Shown here: positions 21,216 to 35,518 of the stretch, piece after piece
Layout: each line of letters starts with the position of its first letter
Numbering within the stretch: position 1 is the first letter of the stretch
NCBI GenBank assembly: GCA_030770545.1
Contig: CM061097.1
Span: 4,526,501 to 4,590,500 of the forward strand
DNA length: 64,000 nucleotides
DNA from: Macropodus opercularis
Taxonomy: Eukaryota > Chordata > Actinopteri > Anabantiformes > Osphronemidae
Reading direction: 5' to 3'
Program-made: the position numbers and the translations under genes
Notes under the pieces: model-generated
Seen by the model: only the letters and a program-made list of their open reading frames with translations
Databases searched by the model: none
Told to the model about the DNA's origin: nothing

Positions 21216-24200
21216 CGCACTGCATAAACAAAGAGATTACAGTGAGAAGGGGCTCTGCTTAGCTAACAAGCAGGGGCACCGCACACAGTCACATGTATGC
21301 AGGATCTACACACTAACATACACAAATTAGATATAAATGCTCGCACAAATGAAAACAATCTCTTGTGATGCAGCGTGCACCCACACACACCAAAACGAAC
21401 GCAATAAACGGACACACAACTAACAAGAAGCATCACAACATAGTGGCGCCACCTGTCTCCTCTTCACCAATTAATGAGCTCCCGGCTCCTGGGATGCTAC
21501 AGCGAGGTGGCAATTAGCAGCGAAAGGACAAGGGGAGTCATGACATGAGGGAGGGGGGAGAGAGGCTATGAAAAGGGGGAGAGGAGAGAGAAGGATAAAG
21601 CACAGACATAAAAAAAAAGAGAGTCACAGTTCAAAGTGTGAGACGAGGAACAGTGGAGGTCAGACGTGTGGGGCGGATTCAGTGGTTTTACTATAAACAT
21701 CATAGTAAGTAAGTGTTTTATTTTAAGTTTTTATTACGGTATAGTTATACGGTATAGTTTTGGAGAAGCCTTAGTTACTCTTGCAACCTGTGAATGTCTG
21801 CCTCTTGTTTGTGTTTATGTTTCCATTTCCATCTATCGTTATCCCTCTGACTCGCTTTCTTTCCTGCGGTCATCCAGTCAAACTTTGTTTCCTGTTTCTG
21901 ACTCCTAAATGCACACACACTCTTTTGTTAGCCACCTGATAACAGGCAGTCATTCATACTGCCCCTCGACCTCTGTGACCCCTGACCCCTGAGACGGAAA
22001 ATAAGGAACAAGGACTGCTAGGAAACGGCTCAGTGATTGCTCATCCACACAAAGCTGCCAAGCCCTACCTTGATCAACTACGAATAAACAGAAACACTAA
22101 AAGATTTAGATTTGTGCTGTTGCAGTGTAGCTCAGTAAGTTACTACGTTAAAACCCCAACCCCACACACATGCTAATGAGCATGTTCCTATTCCATACAC
22201 CCCAACTATGTCCAAACATACACACACACGGGGCAGGTGTGGGGTCACCATTAGGGTCACTAGCCTCGGTCCAGCTACCAAATATAGAGCGTCCACTATT
22301 CAGGGATCCTTAAGTTCACTGCATGTTCTCGAATGACCACCAGGAACCTTTAAGTTCTGAAAGAAACAGACCTACCTACCACACAAAACACATTCATCCA
22401 TGCATGCGCCACCACACACACTCTACACTGACACTCCACACGCACGTATATGTCCATATGCCGTGTACGTACGGTATGAGCACGTGCTCTGTTACCCTAA
22501 AGCATCCTTACGATGCTTATCGCCGCTATGTGAAAACACGGACGCTCATTTCCTCTCTCATCCAGCCCACCGTCCTTTCACCCATACCAGCTTTTATCAT
22601 GTTCCTTTTCTTCTGTTTCTGCTTTCCTTACTCCCACCAGCTCCCTCTTTCCTCTTGAAAGACAGTGTCCATTCAGTGTGTAACAGAGAACCTCTTCTAT
22701 AGCTGAAACGTAAGCCTGACGGCGTGACCTCTGAGCACGACCTGTGCACTCCCAGCTAACGGCTCTGACGTGCAAAAACATGCAGATAAACGCTGTGGGT
22801 GCGATTGTTGCTTGTGGAAGCTGCTGACAGATGGTTTCTAAAAAATGATCCCGTCGTCGCACTTGAGTGATGCTCTGATAAATTATTGAAAAGTAAGATA
22901 TACTGTGGCTCAGTGTTTGTGTGTGTACACACCTTTAGAAAGAGACACACAGCAGTGTTGGGAAAATCTAAACTTAATTTCCCCCTTTCTGGAAGCACAC
23001 ACACTTAATCTGATTGAGTTTACATCAGCGTTTGCATGCACTTGTTTAAATGTAGGACAGCAATGTACTCTGAGGACATTCCTTAACAACCTTATATTAA
23101 ATTAATGCTCTGATTGACTCCACATGATGTCCGTTCCAATAAGCGTTTGGTGTGACGGAAATGAATTTCTTCTCGTTCATCAACTGCTTACCTCTCTCTC
23201 TGTAGCACAGAACGTTTTGCTGTTGGTTGTTTCACGCTATGACATAAAGGAGCCGATGTTGCCGTCACTGAACGCACACGTGTCGTCGTCTCTGTGATCT
23301 GGGTGGTCTTGTATCTATCGCTGCAGCTGCAGCCTCTTCACAGACCTGCTAAAACAAAGACACATGCTCAGCGATTAATGTCATAAAAACCATGGTGTGT
23401 GAAAATCATTTTACATAACTCAACCGACTAAAATCGTTTGATGTTGTTGTTGTTTTACTTGCACATTAAAACTGTCTTTACTGCAGCCTGATGCAGTCAA
23501 GGGTCAGGCAACATTCACTTAATCGAAGGTTGCCCACAGAATGTCCACACTTTTCTATCTTCATGTGGCTGAATCTGAATGTCATGCTAACTAACTCAAC
23601 TCAATGGTGCCATTCAAGCAGTGAGGAGCTTTGTGTTCTATTCTAATTTTGGTGTGAATGTTTAACCACATCCCTGGACTGTGAGTTAGGTTCCTTACTC
23701 TCCCTACAAACTTAGTAAGCATCTGATTAAATTACATTAAAAAATCTTCTTAATCCTCTTATAATTAAATGTAGTTCAACAAAAACCCTCACATGAAGAT
23801 ATCTATGGTAGCAGGAAGACAGACATCTGATGAATTTGATGACTTTACCTTTTTTCCTAGTTTATTGTGACAACGTTCTTTTACATGGGTCATTTCCTTT
23901 TTTTCAGCCTGTGTGTGTGTGCGCGCATACAGGCCGAGGTAGTTGTGTTAACATTATTGGTTATTCTAGAAGATCGGCCTATGACATTTAATAAGCAGCT
24001 CTAAAATACCTGCAGCTCCACGGATCCAGCTCAGTTTCAGGTGTAGAGAGCAGGTGAGGCCTTGAACAAGTAAAGCACGTCTTAAAAAACCAAAACACAT
24101 ATGCACACACGTTTGGCTCTGCTGCAGCCTTCGACAATGGCACATTTGTCTAACAGCTGATCTCCATACGATAAGAGGGAGAAGTATATTTAGCAGGACT

Positions 24201-25057
24201 CCCACACACACACACACACACAGATGGTTATCGTATTTACATAATCATTAGCTGTAGGTGAGACTCTGTCACGATCTCTATGCTGTTCCTGGTGGAATTA
24301 AAAGCTATTACTGTTGTACAACAAACACACACAAGCAAACGTAGACTAGATCACACACACATTTAATACTGAGTAAAGAAAGTCCATCTAACCACCACAT
24401 GTGCAAAACACAACAACAGCGAGGTAACAGTAGTGTTTGCAAATGTTTAAAACAGACTTCATTCCCACCACACGTGCGCTCACAGACCACAAACGCACAC
24501 AACCCAAAGCCCCCAAACACTCCACCACACAATGCGACCCCACTGCCCCTCCCCATGGCTTAGAGAAATTACTGCCACCTGAAGCGGAACACCGTCCATC
24601 ACACAGAGGCCCCTCGAAGCCCCACAGGTGTCTTTTAACATGTCCAAAGGCCCCCTTCTCCCCCCTCAGCACCCCCCACCCGGGCCCTCCATGTGGCCAT
24701 TCATCCGGCTGCAGCGGAGGACAACAAAACAAAACACACCCAGAGGGGGAAAGCGCCACAGCTACCCCTGAAATCACAGCTCGATGCTACCAGGGCTGTG
24801 ACAAGGCAGCCAGACTAGTGCATGCAGATCACGCTGACACACAAACTTGTTGCACCTCTGCCATCAGAAAACTGAACAGATGACTCCAGTCCATTTACTC
24901 ACATGCCCTTTGTTCTGCTTCTCATTTCCTCTTCTGAGTGTTTCTCAGACACGTTGATCCGCAGCCAGGAACCAAAGAACAAATGACTTCATCCTGACCA
25001 GACTTGCAGTGGTGAGGATGAACGATGAATGAGTTATGAGAGACAGGTGGAAAACAC

Positions 25058-25660
25058 TCAACGGTAAAGAGCAACTATGTGGTTGTATAATGGTTCAGCT
25101 GGCTGTGCTTGGAAGAGGCGCGGCTGAACAAAACTGAATTTGTTTAAAATGCAGAGAAATGGGGCGTTCACAAATTTTCGCTTAAGGGCATTTAGGAGAA
25201 AACACACGAGAATCGGCCAAATGCAGTCACTCCACATTAACAGTAGGCTGACGATGTGACACACAGGCCAAAAAGAACACCACGAGCTAAGCATAACATA
25301 ATACAGAGAGCGATTACGGCCAAGATGGAAAGAAAGAGTTATGCAGGTATAACAGCACAGAGCGAGACAGGCAGCCTTTTCAGAGCAAACACCGGAGCTC
25401 TCAGCGTCGCACAGGAAGAAATGATTTTCTTTGATGTCAAGCCATGTGTCCTCGAACTCAAGTATTGTCCAAACAGACATCAGCACCTCTAACACCCCGA
25501 AGGTCGGTAATGCGCGAGCTCCGTCTGTATCGAGTGGAGAGCGGACGCGTACACAGAGCCTGCAGGCCTGCTCCGTCAGTTCTGCATGTTGTTTAGTGTT
25601 TTCATGTTCATTTACAAAAAGCTGAGGTGACACATATGTGCTTCTATATCTGGACAACAA
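25058..25660 (-). other. unidentified 200-codon ORF
   Basis: Longest start-to-stop ORF in the gap between the two genes. The product is Cys- and aromatic-rich with a hydrophobic stretch at about residues 130-158 and an ending of AEPLYNHIVALYR. I recognise no domain. No splice structure, promoter or poly(A) signal was found that would make it a gene, and plus-strand ORFs overlap it. It may simply be a chance open frame. Confidence 0.15.
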
Positions 25661-28397
25661 ATAACAGCAGTTTTTAAGGTGAGCCCTGCTTTATGGTCAT
25701 TACTGCGGACGTTGAGCGAGCATGACTGAGCTCCAATCACCAGCTGAACTCTTCATTCATGTTCTTTGTGAAATGTCCGCCGGGTGTTTACGCCTCACTC
25801 ATCAGTGCAGCACACAGGCCAGTGTGTCTTTCTGTTTTGGCTCATCGCAGTTGAATGACTACAGAGGCAACGCTGGTACACTTTGAACACAATCCTCCGG
25901 CTGCTGGTAAACAGCGGTGTCCCGTTGCAGCCGTTTATTTAGGAGTCTATTCTAACCCAAACAGGGATTATAACAAAGCCCACCGCTCCCTGTTTTAGAC
26001 CGCTAAGTACTTTCTGCTGCTGAAGGCTAGCGGGCTGCTGAGGCCTATGGACAGGTGTTTGTCTCTATGAGAGGAAGAAAAAAAACAGACAAGGTGAAAA
26101 AGAGTCAGAAAGACCGTGAGTGGCGGTGAGAACAACTGCGCCTCCGGAAAAAAGCATCATCACAGCAGCTCGCGCAGGGCGACGAGTGAGCGGCACTTGA
26201 GATGTGTCTGATAAAACCTTGGCTTGAGCAACTGGGACGTTATAATGTATTTATTGCATGCCTAAAAGTCAGTCAAAGCGCGACTACGAGGCGTTTGTGC
26301 TGGCTTGTATGGAGGAACAATATGTCTGCTCGACAAAGACATAAATGCTTAGAAGAGAAAATTAAGTTAGGACTGAATTATCTGTGGATTGGTGAAAGAA
26401 AAACAAAAGTATGGTGCCCCCTTGGGGACAAACAACAAAACTTGTTTCAGTCACTGAAGTGGGTCCAAACTCTGTAGATTAAAATCACTGATTCAATCAT
26501 GTTTTAGTCTTAACCATGATTTTGTTTTTGAAAGGGTTTAAATGTGACACGTGACAAATCAATAAAACGTAATAATATCATACGTGAATAATAGCTTCCA
26601 TGAATATGTGGACTCTTTGACTTCATGGTCGCTTGTTAATAAAATAAATAAATTGCTAAAGCTAAACAATACGTGTAAACAATGAGGTGGTATCTACAAC
26701 AAACATAAGCATAAGGAAGCCTTTCGTTCCTCATTTAACACAGACATCGCAAAGCAGCGCCTTCCCTGCATCGAACTCGACTGAGGGCGACTCGGCTGCT
26801 TTGAACCGCTGCTGGTATAGGAACTGAGCTAACGGTTTGTGCCAGACCTTTCTGGTTCACAGCCCTGGAGGTTCTGAGTGGCTGGTTTGGATCAACAATG
26901 CCTCTAAATCCTTATTTATATGGTGGGTATAACCACAGCTTCCAGATCTGCAAAGACACCGGAAAGGATGTAGATGTAATGAATATTGTAATACAAATAA
27001 ATGCCAAAAAAGTGTCCAAACACAAACAAAAACTCATTTTAGAACCAGTACCAGTACCAGTAAACGCTTCAACAGAGGCTGCAGTTTACAAGTCATCGCG
27101 CATGATATGAGCCTTTGCTGCTCAAGTTAGATATTTTAAGGAGAATCAAATATGAGTCATCTGTGAAGGTGTGGTGTCACTATCTACATGCTGCTCTTGG
27201 CAAATGTATCTCAGTGTGTCTTCACTGCCATCCTCCTTCCTCTGTGCTGTGGCTGCACAGACAGTTCAGTTAGTGGAGAGCCGCGTGTTGGCAGGTCCTG
27301 AAGACTCGCTTCTCCTCATAGTTATTACAACTGATAGTATGGATTTATAACCTGAACTGAAGCTAATCCGCTGACTTTGATGGTGCTGTACTGTAACATA
27401 TGTAGCATAAACTGGACTCACAGGGCTCTTTGATGAAATAGTGTCTATGTACAATGATCCGTGGTGAATACAGAAATGTGAACTTTCTTGCAATATGTGC
27501 AATTTCATTAACTCTTCTTACTGCTCTTACTTAAATGAGGGATGATTCAAGCAGGGTTTCATAGACGGTCACTGAGTTGAACAATGCCTACACACATAAA
27601 CAGAAAAAATGTCATAAGTCATACACACACATTTAACATTGTGTTTGTGGTACTGCAGGGCTTACACACTCTATCAGCTCCTGTGATTGGAGGGTCCGCT
27701 TGAACCGATTCCCACCTGTACAGCTGGAAAATTACACTCAAGTAAAAATTCTTTATATAAACGTGACGCCGTGGGCGGGTCCGTTTCTTCATCTCTAAGA
27801 AAACACAGCCTCACAACACTGTAGCTCACACTGGATTTATTTCACACAACGTTTGGTTTTATTGCCAGCCTATAAACCCAACCTCCAGTCCTATACATGT
27901 ATGTGTGCGTGTGGCTGTCTGTGGCCTTTCGGCATGTGTTATCCCCCGTAGTAAGAACCACCATTAGACAAAGAGGTCAATTCATATTAGGTGTTAAAAA
28001 GGCCAGATTGTACATAAATCAAAGCTCCAAAAACTTTAATATAGCTCTGAAACCACAAGCTGTGGAAAAACAACTTAATATTGTAACTTTTACTGAAATA
28101 AAGGCGCTATTCAGTCCCTGACAATGAAAATGACATTCTTAAGAGCAGTGAGTCAAAACAGTCCAGGATGAGACTTTTTCTTTTTAGTTCATACACAGCT
28201 CGAGTAAAGATTTTGCCCTCAGGACTTTATCCAGATTGAAAGAAAATTTATGCTTCGATACGGCTTAAAAACGTCGTACAGACAGAAAACTAAAACACTG
28301 TTTGCACGGCTGAAGGAAGATAATGAATGAGCGTCATTGTTGCCTCGATGCGAATATAAAAATATAACCCAGGCACAAGCCTGACTCCACTGAGAGA

Positions 28398-28470
28398 TTT
28401 ATGGAGCAAGATTAATTGCTCTCTCAGTATCTTTATGGCAGAGACACTGCTCTGAAGACAGAGAGCAATT
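28398..28470. promoter_or_regulatory. possible homeobox-type regulatory element
   Basis: Two TTTATGG motifs (28398-28404, 28432-28438), the form bound by CDX and posterior HOX proteins, flank ATTAATTG. An 11-bp perfect inverted repeat, aattgctctct at 28413-28423 and agagagcaatt at 28460-28470, encloses the second motif. Conservation cannot be tested here. Confidence 0.25.
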
Positions 28471-31400
28471 GTTTGAAAAGTGACTGAACCAACACTGATT
28501 AGTAACTCATGGCAAAAACCTGAATATTAGTGTGACGACGGATAAATACATGTATAACATTTGGAAAAGATAGACCTAGAGTACAAGTTGCTATAATCAC
28601 TGTTATTTTTGGGTGGAAACATGCATTTAGATGCATGTAGATGGTGGCGTGGAGACATGAGAGAAGGACATGTGGTGGGAAGTTGCTCTCTTGGCTGTTT
28701 GAAGTTCTATCAGAGCTGCTGTCACAGTGTGCGCACACTGTATAAACACTGCGAATGTAAGCGATGCGCCTAGTGTGCAGCGCTGCGGACGACCCGGTAA
28801 TTGTGTCCTGTGCGACCACATTACAAACCTGGAGGCTACAGTCCTTGAACCCAGAGGTACACACATCAGCTCTGCAAGAAGCAATCAACTGAACAACTAG
28901 AAGTAGCTTCAATCTAACTCGTGTCTCATTTGAGGTATGTGGGAAGCACAAAATGCCACAGTGGGTGTCAATTTACAGCCCAGCCTTCAGGTATCAAAAG
29001 CCGGCGTGTCGCGGCGAGAGCCAGGCCGTGTGCCAGACAGTTGGTTGTTTCTAAAAAGGATCAGTGAGATGGATTACTGCCTAAATCCCTTCTTTCAGTG
29101 AGTTCATAGAAACTGTCATTTCTCTTTCTCCCTCACAATAGCCAATGAAAACACTGACAGATAGGGTGACTGAGGAAAATAAGCAGCCTGCAATGGAAAC
29201 CAGTACATGGACTATGTTCGTGTGCATTACACACTTCATTTCACTCTGTGTGGAATTTAGCTCGCATGTGCGCAGGTGGTGGTCGGACAACACTTGTTTG
29301 AGGGTGGCGGATTCTGATGAGTGCGAGGTTACAGTCTAGCGGCAAGGTTTGATTTGGCAGTTGGACAAAGTCATAAACAAATAATCCTACAGTACGCGTG
29401 GCTACATAAACCCATCCACACACACATTTGCACCCTTAGTTACAGTTTGTGTTTGCACTAGAATATCGAGCATGAAATCAGTCTCCCCCTTGGTCACATT
29501 TTCTCCTCCTGCTGTACTACAGCTTCTATTTTATGGTCATCGATACCTGCCTAACCATAAAGTTGTCTACTCAAACCCGCCAGCATCTGCAGAGCCACCC
29601 AGTTAAACAGTCCTGCCACAGAGTTTAGCCAATGCTAGAAAACCGTTAAACGAAAGCACGTCGTCAGATTCATGCGAGCCCACAAACAGACGACTGATTC
29701 ATACTTATGGGTAAATGTGGCCATCGCTCAGTGAGCCTGGCCTTTCACCTGCGCTCACACACTGCTGCTCTGAGGCACTTCTGGAACACACACGCGCACA
29801 CCACCCACACTGTAAAAGTGCGATTATATTAAACCTGTGAGTCTACTTGGCAGCGTGTCTGATGCTCGGTGTCCAGTTCTACTAATGAGAAGCCCATAAC
29901 TCCCTGTGCTGCAAACGCGTCTGTCCCTCTTTAAGACACGTTCAAGCGAAGGCCGTGTTCTGCAGCAGCAACTCTCTAATTGTATTTACAGCAACCTGGC
30001 TGGATTAGATTACAGTGAAAACCATCCACATCCCGTACAAGAAAGAAACTCCCCCAGAAGAGCGACGCAGTGTGGGGCGGCTACCGTCAAATACTGTCTC
30101 ATAGCTGAGTGTTTATATTTATCATAGAGAGCTAAGTTAATGGTAAATTCTTGACGTATTTTAAATGTTGAGGAGGGAGCGTAGTGACGAACAGGAACAC
30201 GACTGGTACATTAATCAGAGACCTAACAAAGAGCACAGTATATGTTCTCCAGCTAGAAAACAGATCCTGCACAGACAGACTTCATTTAAGGTGCATGTCA
30301 AATGTGGAACAACGCGCTCACACACGTTGGCTTAGCTTCACCTTTACAGCGTACGACTTCTCCAGCTACCCGGCGACAGCCCGCAGACGGACCCGCCACA
30401 AGAGCATCCAGCCGGTGCCAGTCCAAGCGTCCGCAGCCCACCCCTGCCGGCTGCACCTGCCAGTGAACGCCAACTATGTTTGCGCAAGTTTGATTGACGT
30501 ACTGAAGCCGGTGACTGACGTGATGTGTTTCCCCAGAAAACACCCCGCAGAGGTGTGGAGTACAGTACGGAGTCATGAACTGGTTACAGCTCTGTGTTTG
30601 TGTTTGCTTATGTGAGCGACGGTCAGCGCAACGAGAACTTTAGGAGGTGTCTGAGAAAGAGAGCAGCAGCTGGAAGGATATGACTCATTAATGGCTCTGC
30701 AGACCCCTCAGTAAGAACAGTCTCCAATTTGAAACAAGGAACAAATCTATTTAGCCGCCACTTGCGCAATCTTTTCTGCCTGCTCGCCTTCTAACACGTT
30801 TTCACCTCAACACCGAGAGGTTTCAACGCATCGAGTGCAAAATCACTTTTGGCAATTGAACGGTTTAAACGCAACCCATCACAGAGCAGCAGTTGTGGTT
30901 GTCGCAGTGAATGTTCAGCAACTTGGGCGTTCACTTGTGAAAGAGCAGGTCGGTGGAAGGACTGACGCGCGTGGAGGATCCCAGCCGCTGAAACCTGAAG
31001 CGCAGCGATAAATACCCTGGCACTCGGTTAATCTTTGCATCTTCCCTCTCCTCCTTTTATTCCACAGAAATAACAAACAGAGATTCGACACCGCAGCACA
31101 GCCACCGTGAAATCACAAGCTCCTCCAGAGTCAATCTGGGGAATTATCCTCTCGTGTCTCAAATAAGTGAGAGTCAAATGTTTTCAGATATAGACATTTG
31201 CTCTCACTGTTGAATGTCTGTAGAGAGACTTTAATTTCTTTCTGTGTGAGAGCAAACACTTCAAACTCGCAGTGGACACATCTCATATTAGTCCAACCTA
31301 TGCGGATGCAAGATGAATATTTGATTCAACACTGACCCTACACATGGCAGGAAAAAACAGCAGCCTCTTCAGGCGATGAACTGGACGGTGTGCCATTGAA

Positions 31401-34400
31401 GGCATCCTCAAACTATATTAAAAGCGGTACGGAGGGCAGCGTTAAGGGCACAGCGAGGGCAGAAACATGAAAAACTAATTCACGCGGGATGAAAAACAGT
31501 CTTGAAAGAAAGCCACTTCACCTTGAGGATGCCCCGTGGCAACGAAGAACATCCACAGCCACCAGATTATCCTTCATTTCCTGAAGCAGAAGGCCTGACA
31601 ACAACGCGTTTTCATTTATTAATTACACGCATTTGCAAAGGGTCAGGAAAAGGTTGGACGCGACGTGGTAGCATTCCTGACAGTCGTGATGCAAGGAAAA
31701 CAGAAGGTTCGGTGTTTCTCAACGAGTAGAAGGAAGATGATTAAAAAGAAGAAGTTTACAAATGTCCCTGAGTTCAGGGGACAAAAGCAAATATACAATG
31801 ACAACAAAACACAAAGTAAGACGTGGAAACTGACCAGGAAATGTGTCACTCTAGGAAGTACAATAAAGATTACGGAAACGTTTCGAAACCTGTCCACTGT
31901 GTGAGTATTTTCACCCAGGCAATTAGAGCCAGTCAATTTTTAAAGCAGTCCCTGTTTTACCAGCTGCACAATGAATATTCCATTTATATTTTATTTGACA
32001 TCCTCCACCGACCTCTGCTGAGTTTAGGTCTCGCCCAGAGGAGCCGCTCACATTCATGTGCCAGTTTAAGCTTATTAAATCCTAAAACCGTTGGGTCAGA
32101 TGGATTGTTTTAATATTTTAAGAGTGTGCGCAGGATTTCTAGGCCATTTTTTTCTAGTTTGTGAAATGACAGAATGTCAAACATCGTGTGTAGCTGAGTC
32201 AAGTTCCTGGCACCACAAACATGTACAATAACATCACAGGCAAGGGAAAATATATCCACTCGTGACCCAACAGGAGTTAGCGATCAGGCAACAGCCCTCA
32301 CATGAACTAGTAAAGAAATATCGTACCGGTGTTCATTAAGCACAGGACTATAATCTTATAGCGTGTTATGTTAACTGAAGTCGTCCTTTACGTCTTCACG
32401 TTTCTCTCCACCTCATCCATTTTAGTTTGAGCCATTTCACACCGAAACGATCGTCCAACACAAACACTTTGCTTTGCTTGCTCCACTAAACATCAGGTCG
32501 TCGTATAAATAGTGTTGGCTGACCATTCATTTGCCATCGTTTGCTGCCTATTTTCCATCTGACACGTTCTCAGGCAACAAAGAGCTGCCTCGTAGCCTCC
32601 TGCCCTGCCCCGAGGCGGACGCAGGTCTCGTAAATGGCTCCAGACGCAAGGACTCTGTCCACCATCTGACAGTGATTAGGACTCGGCCTCGCTGAATACG
32701 AGCGGCATGCACGCTCACTTGCTGCAACACACCTTTATACGCAGCTAAACTAAACATGCCACCCACAGGTTTCTGGATTCAGGCCGGAGACGCCACTTAG
32801 CCGTCGGGATGTAAACAACGCACAAGTCGATCTCGGTGCAGATACAGAAACTGGATCATTCTATAGAAACATGCTGCAAATCGACGTGCAGCGTGGAAGA
32901 ACACATTTTAAAAAGCGGAGCAGTGCAAAAATACAGTCCTAGGATGACACCAACGTGTAAAGTGGGAGTTTCAGATTAGTGCGGAGAGTCTGTCTGGCAA
33001 TGAGCACACAGCCGATACTGTCATGCTCATGCAGCAGCCATATCAATTTTCTTTCTTTGTCTCCTTTTCTCCGGGTCCTTCCTTCCTCTCATTTACACAC
33101 ACACACAGTCTCTTTCTCTGTCCCTCTCCTCCACCCAGACATCTGATAGTGATTATAGCACAGCCTCAGACACAGCCTCAGTTAACTCCTACTATTAAAG
33201 AACTTGGTCCACCGATGTAATTTGTTCATTTACACATAGGATTAACCAAGACACACACACACACGGTCAGGCCCATGGAAAGTTTGCACCGGCAAAAACA
33301 CACACCGCTACACACGCACGCCACAGTCATGCAACCACATGCACCTACTCCCTCCGTCTACCCTCATGCCCCCCTCATGCAGGACCCTCATCCTGTCTAG
33401 CCTCTCCTACCCTCCCCTGCTCCATCTCCAGTCCCCTGGAAAAGAACAGTCACGGCTGTGTGCACCGCTGATTAGCTAGAACCTGAACCCAGGGCCAGTG
33501 CTGGGAAGCAGTGTTCTTTATTGTCTTTCCTTTTTAGAGCAACCGCTCTACCGAGGTTGACTCCTAATCCTAAACTCTGAACCTTATCTGGTACTAATAT
33601 AATCGCATTACAAAGATTACGACAACTTTAATACTGAAGATAACACAAGGAAGAAAACGAGAATTTAGATGATGTTTCCAGGTTTAGAAGCTGGAGGAAC
33701 GTGTGGATGTGAGTGCATGTTGGCCAGGCCGTGCGTGCATGAGGTTATTTGTTAGAGCTAATTCCTTAATCCCACAACATGTGCGTGAAACCTGCAACAG
33801 ATGCACAGCAGGCACCGAGCGCTGCCTGCCGCAGCCCGTCCTGCTGGCGGCAGGAGCCGGAGGTTTAAGGAACGCATCACAAACTGGTCGCCGTTCACGG
33901 TCAGGACGGCATGTTTTACAATGTTCGTGACAATTCCTGTCATTTTGATTTGGTTCTTCTAAGACGGCAGCGTTGGCAGCCGTTGTCTCTGCACCTCCTG
34001 ATTTCTGACAGCTGCTGATAAAACTAATCTGTCTGGCAGCGTTTCAGTGATTCACACGGCAGCTATGAGAGAGACGTCCCTGAGCTGCCAGGCAGATGCG
34101 GCCTTTATTCCAACGCTAGAAAGCTATTCATGAAAAGAGTACAAAGAAAGCAAAGGTTGAACCTGGTGGTTTATCTGTCAGAAGACAATAACAACTGGCA
34201 CCTCCTCAAAACCAGCGCTGGGCCCAATGTCAGCCCCACAGCCATCAGTCGCTGCATATGCTTTTCCTTGTTGCCAGGCTTGAGGGCCGGGTGCTTTTTA
34301 TAACCTACAGGAAGTGGAGCGGACTTGGTTCAGGGGTTTCGGCTTGTAAAAGCAGCTCACAGCATGTTACGTTGGAGAACCGGGTGTACGAGACATAGAC

Positions 34401-34789
34401 ACGCACACCGGCATGAACGTGAACCTACACTTGGTGATCTGTGTGTGTGTGTGTGTGTTCAAAGGCAAGGAACCCGTTTATGTTTGTCAGCAGCAATACG
34501 AACAAAAAGAGAAAAGAATTACTTGAAAGTAAATCTAAAATAAATTCTTTTTGCAATGACCTCATACCTACTAAATCCTTCATTAGTGTCAGTGCTTCCT
34601 GTGTCGTAATATAAACTACTGGCCATTTTACCAGTGGTGCGTGTGTGTGTGTTGCAGACCTAATATATAGTCATTTGCTTGATGGTGTTTTGGCTGCGAA
34701 CCTACAGGGGCTTGTTAGAGACATCTGGTCTCTCTTGGACTCTGTTACTCCACATTTCTCTCTCATCGTGGATCTTGCCGTCTCCCTGA

Positions 34790-35240
34790 TCTGGCAGAGC
34801 TAATTCAGTGTTAGGCATCTGTTTCTTTATATCACCTAATTAAATCTACCAACAATGGCCCTCCCCCTGCAGTGTAAGCCATAACGGGATGTCTAACTTT
34901 TACTTCCTCCTCACCTTCCCTCTACTGGCCTCAGCGTTTGTATTTAAGGAAACTATACGTCAGACTGGATCATAAATATCCTCTTCATTTTCATCTCATC
35001 AGCAGTGATCAGTGCAGTCCCACCTGGCTATAACTATCAATAAGAGGCTTAAATCACATTAATCAACCTGCAGGGACTCCCAGAGGCCTGCTTGATATTG
35101 TAATTGCCTCGTGAGATGGATATGAATAAATCCAGCAGACATCTAAGTGAAGAAACAGACCCCCTCGAGATTTGATTTCATGTGCATCAGATTCGGTATC
35201 GTATGGGGATAAATTTGATTTGGTTGCAATCGGATTTAAT
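34790..35240. promoter_or_regulatory. candidate conserved non-coding element
   Basis: Low in simple repeats and rich in homeodomain-like cores (cacctaattaaatc, cacattaatcaac, attgtaattgcc, tgaataaatcc), a texture typical of vertebrate developmental enhancers. No coding frame. This is inference from base texture only. Confidence 0.25.
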
Positions 35241-35473
35241 TACACTGGAATAATGACTTTGGAAAACACATTGACAAGGCCATCATGCATTTTTGTTTCA
35301 AAGCAAGGTGGTGCACAGGCAACGTGTGCACAAAGCAGGTGTGAGTAGGGCAGTGGAGCGAAAAAGAGACAACAACAAGCAACATCCTCTGAGTCTGATC
35401 GCACACGTTGTAGCTCATCCTTCAGCAAAGACACGTCTGCACAAATCAAACAATTCATCATTCTAAATCTAAA

Positions 35474-35482
35474 TGTGTGTGT

Positions 35483-35517
<35 letters not shown>
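35474..35517. repeat. (GT)n microsatellite
   Basis: About 22 GT units with a single interruption (tatgt). Confidence 0.95.

Positions 35518-35518
<1 letters not shown>

Larger units (their letters stand above)
14801..24300. other. intergenic between bmpr1b and pdlim5, part 1
   Basis: No supported gene. Simple repeats: GT at 16048-16080, CA at 17561-17584, short CA at 24202-24222. A CpG-richer patch lies at about 19.07-19.16 kb. A tRNA-like SINE fragment lies near 21.16-21.21 kb. ORFs here are below 140 codons and show no family motifs. Confidence 0.6.
24301..34700. other. intergenic between bmpr1b and pdlim5, part 2
   Basis: No supported gene. A C-rich stretch at 24.5-24.8 kb is open in frames on both strands, which low stop density explains. 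A 200-codon minus-strand ORF lies at 25058-25660 and is listed separately. The stretch at 28.39-28.47 kb has homeobox-type motifs and a perfect 11-bp inverted repeat. Confidence 0.55.

Noticed and set aside
24388..24883. Overlapping 129- and 148-codon ORFs on opposite strands
   Set aside because: A C-rich stretch lowers stop frequency on both strands. The Pro/His/Thr-rich products have no recognisable domain.
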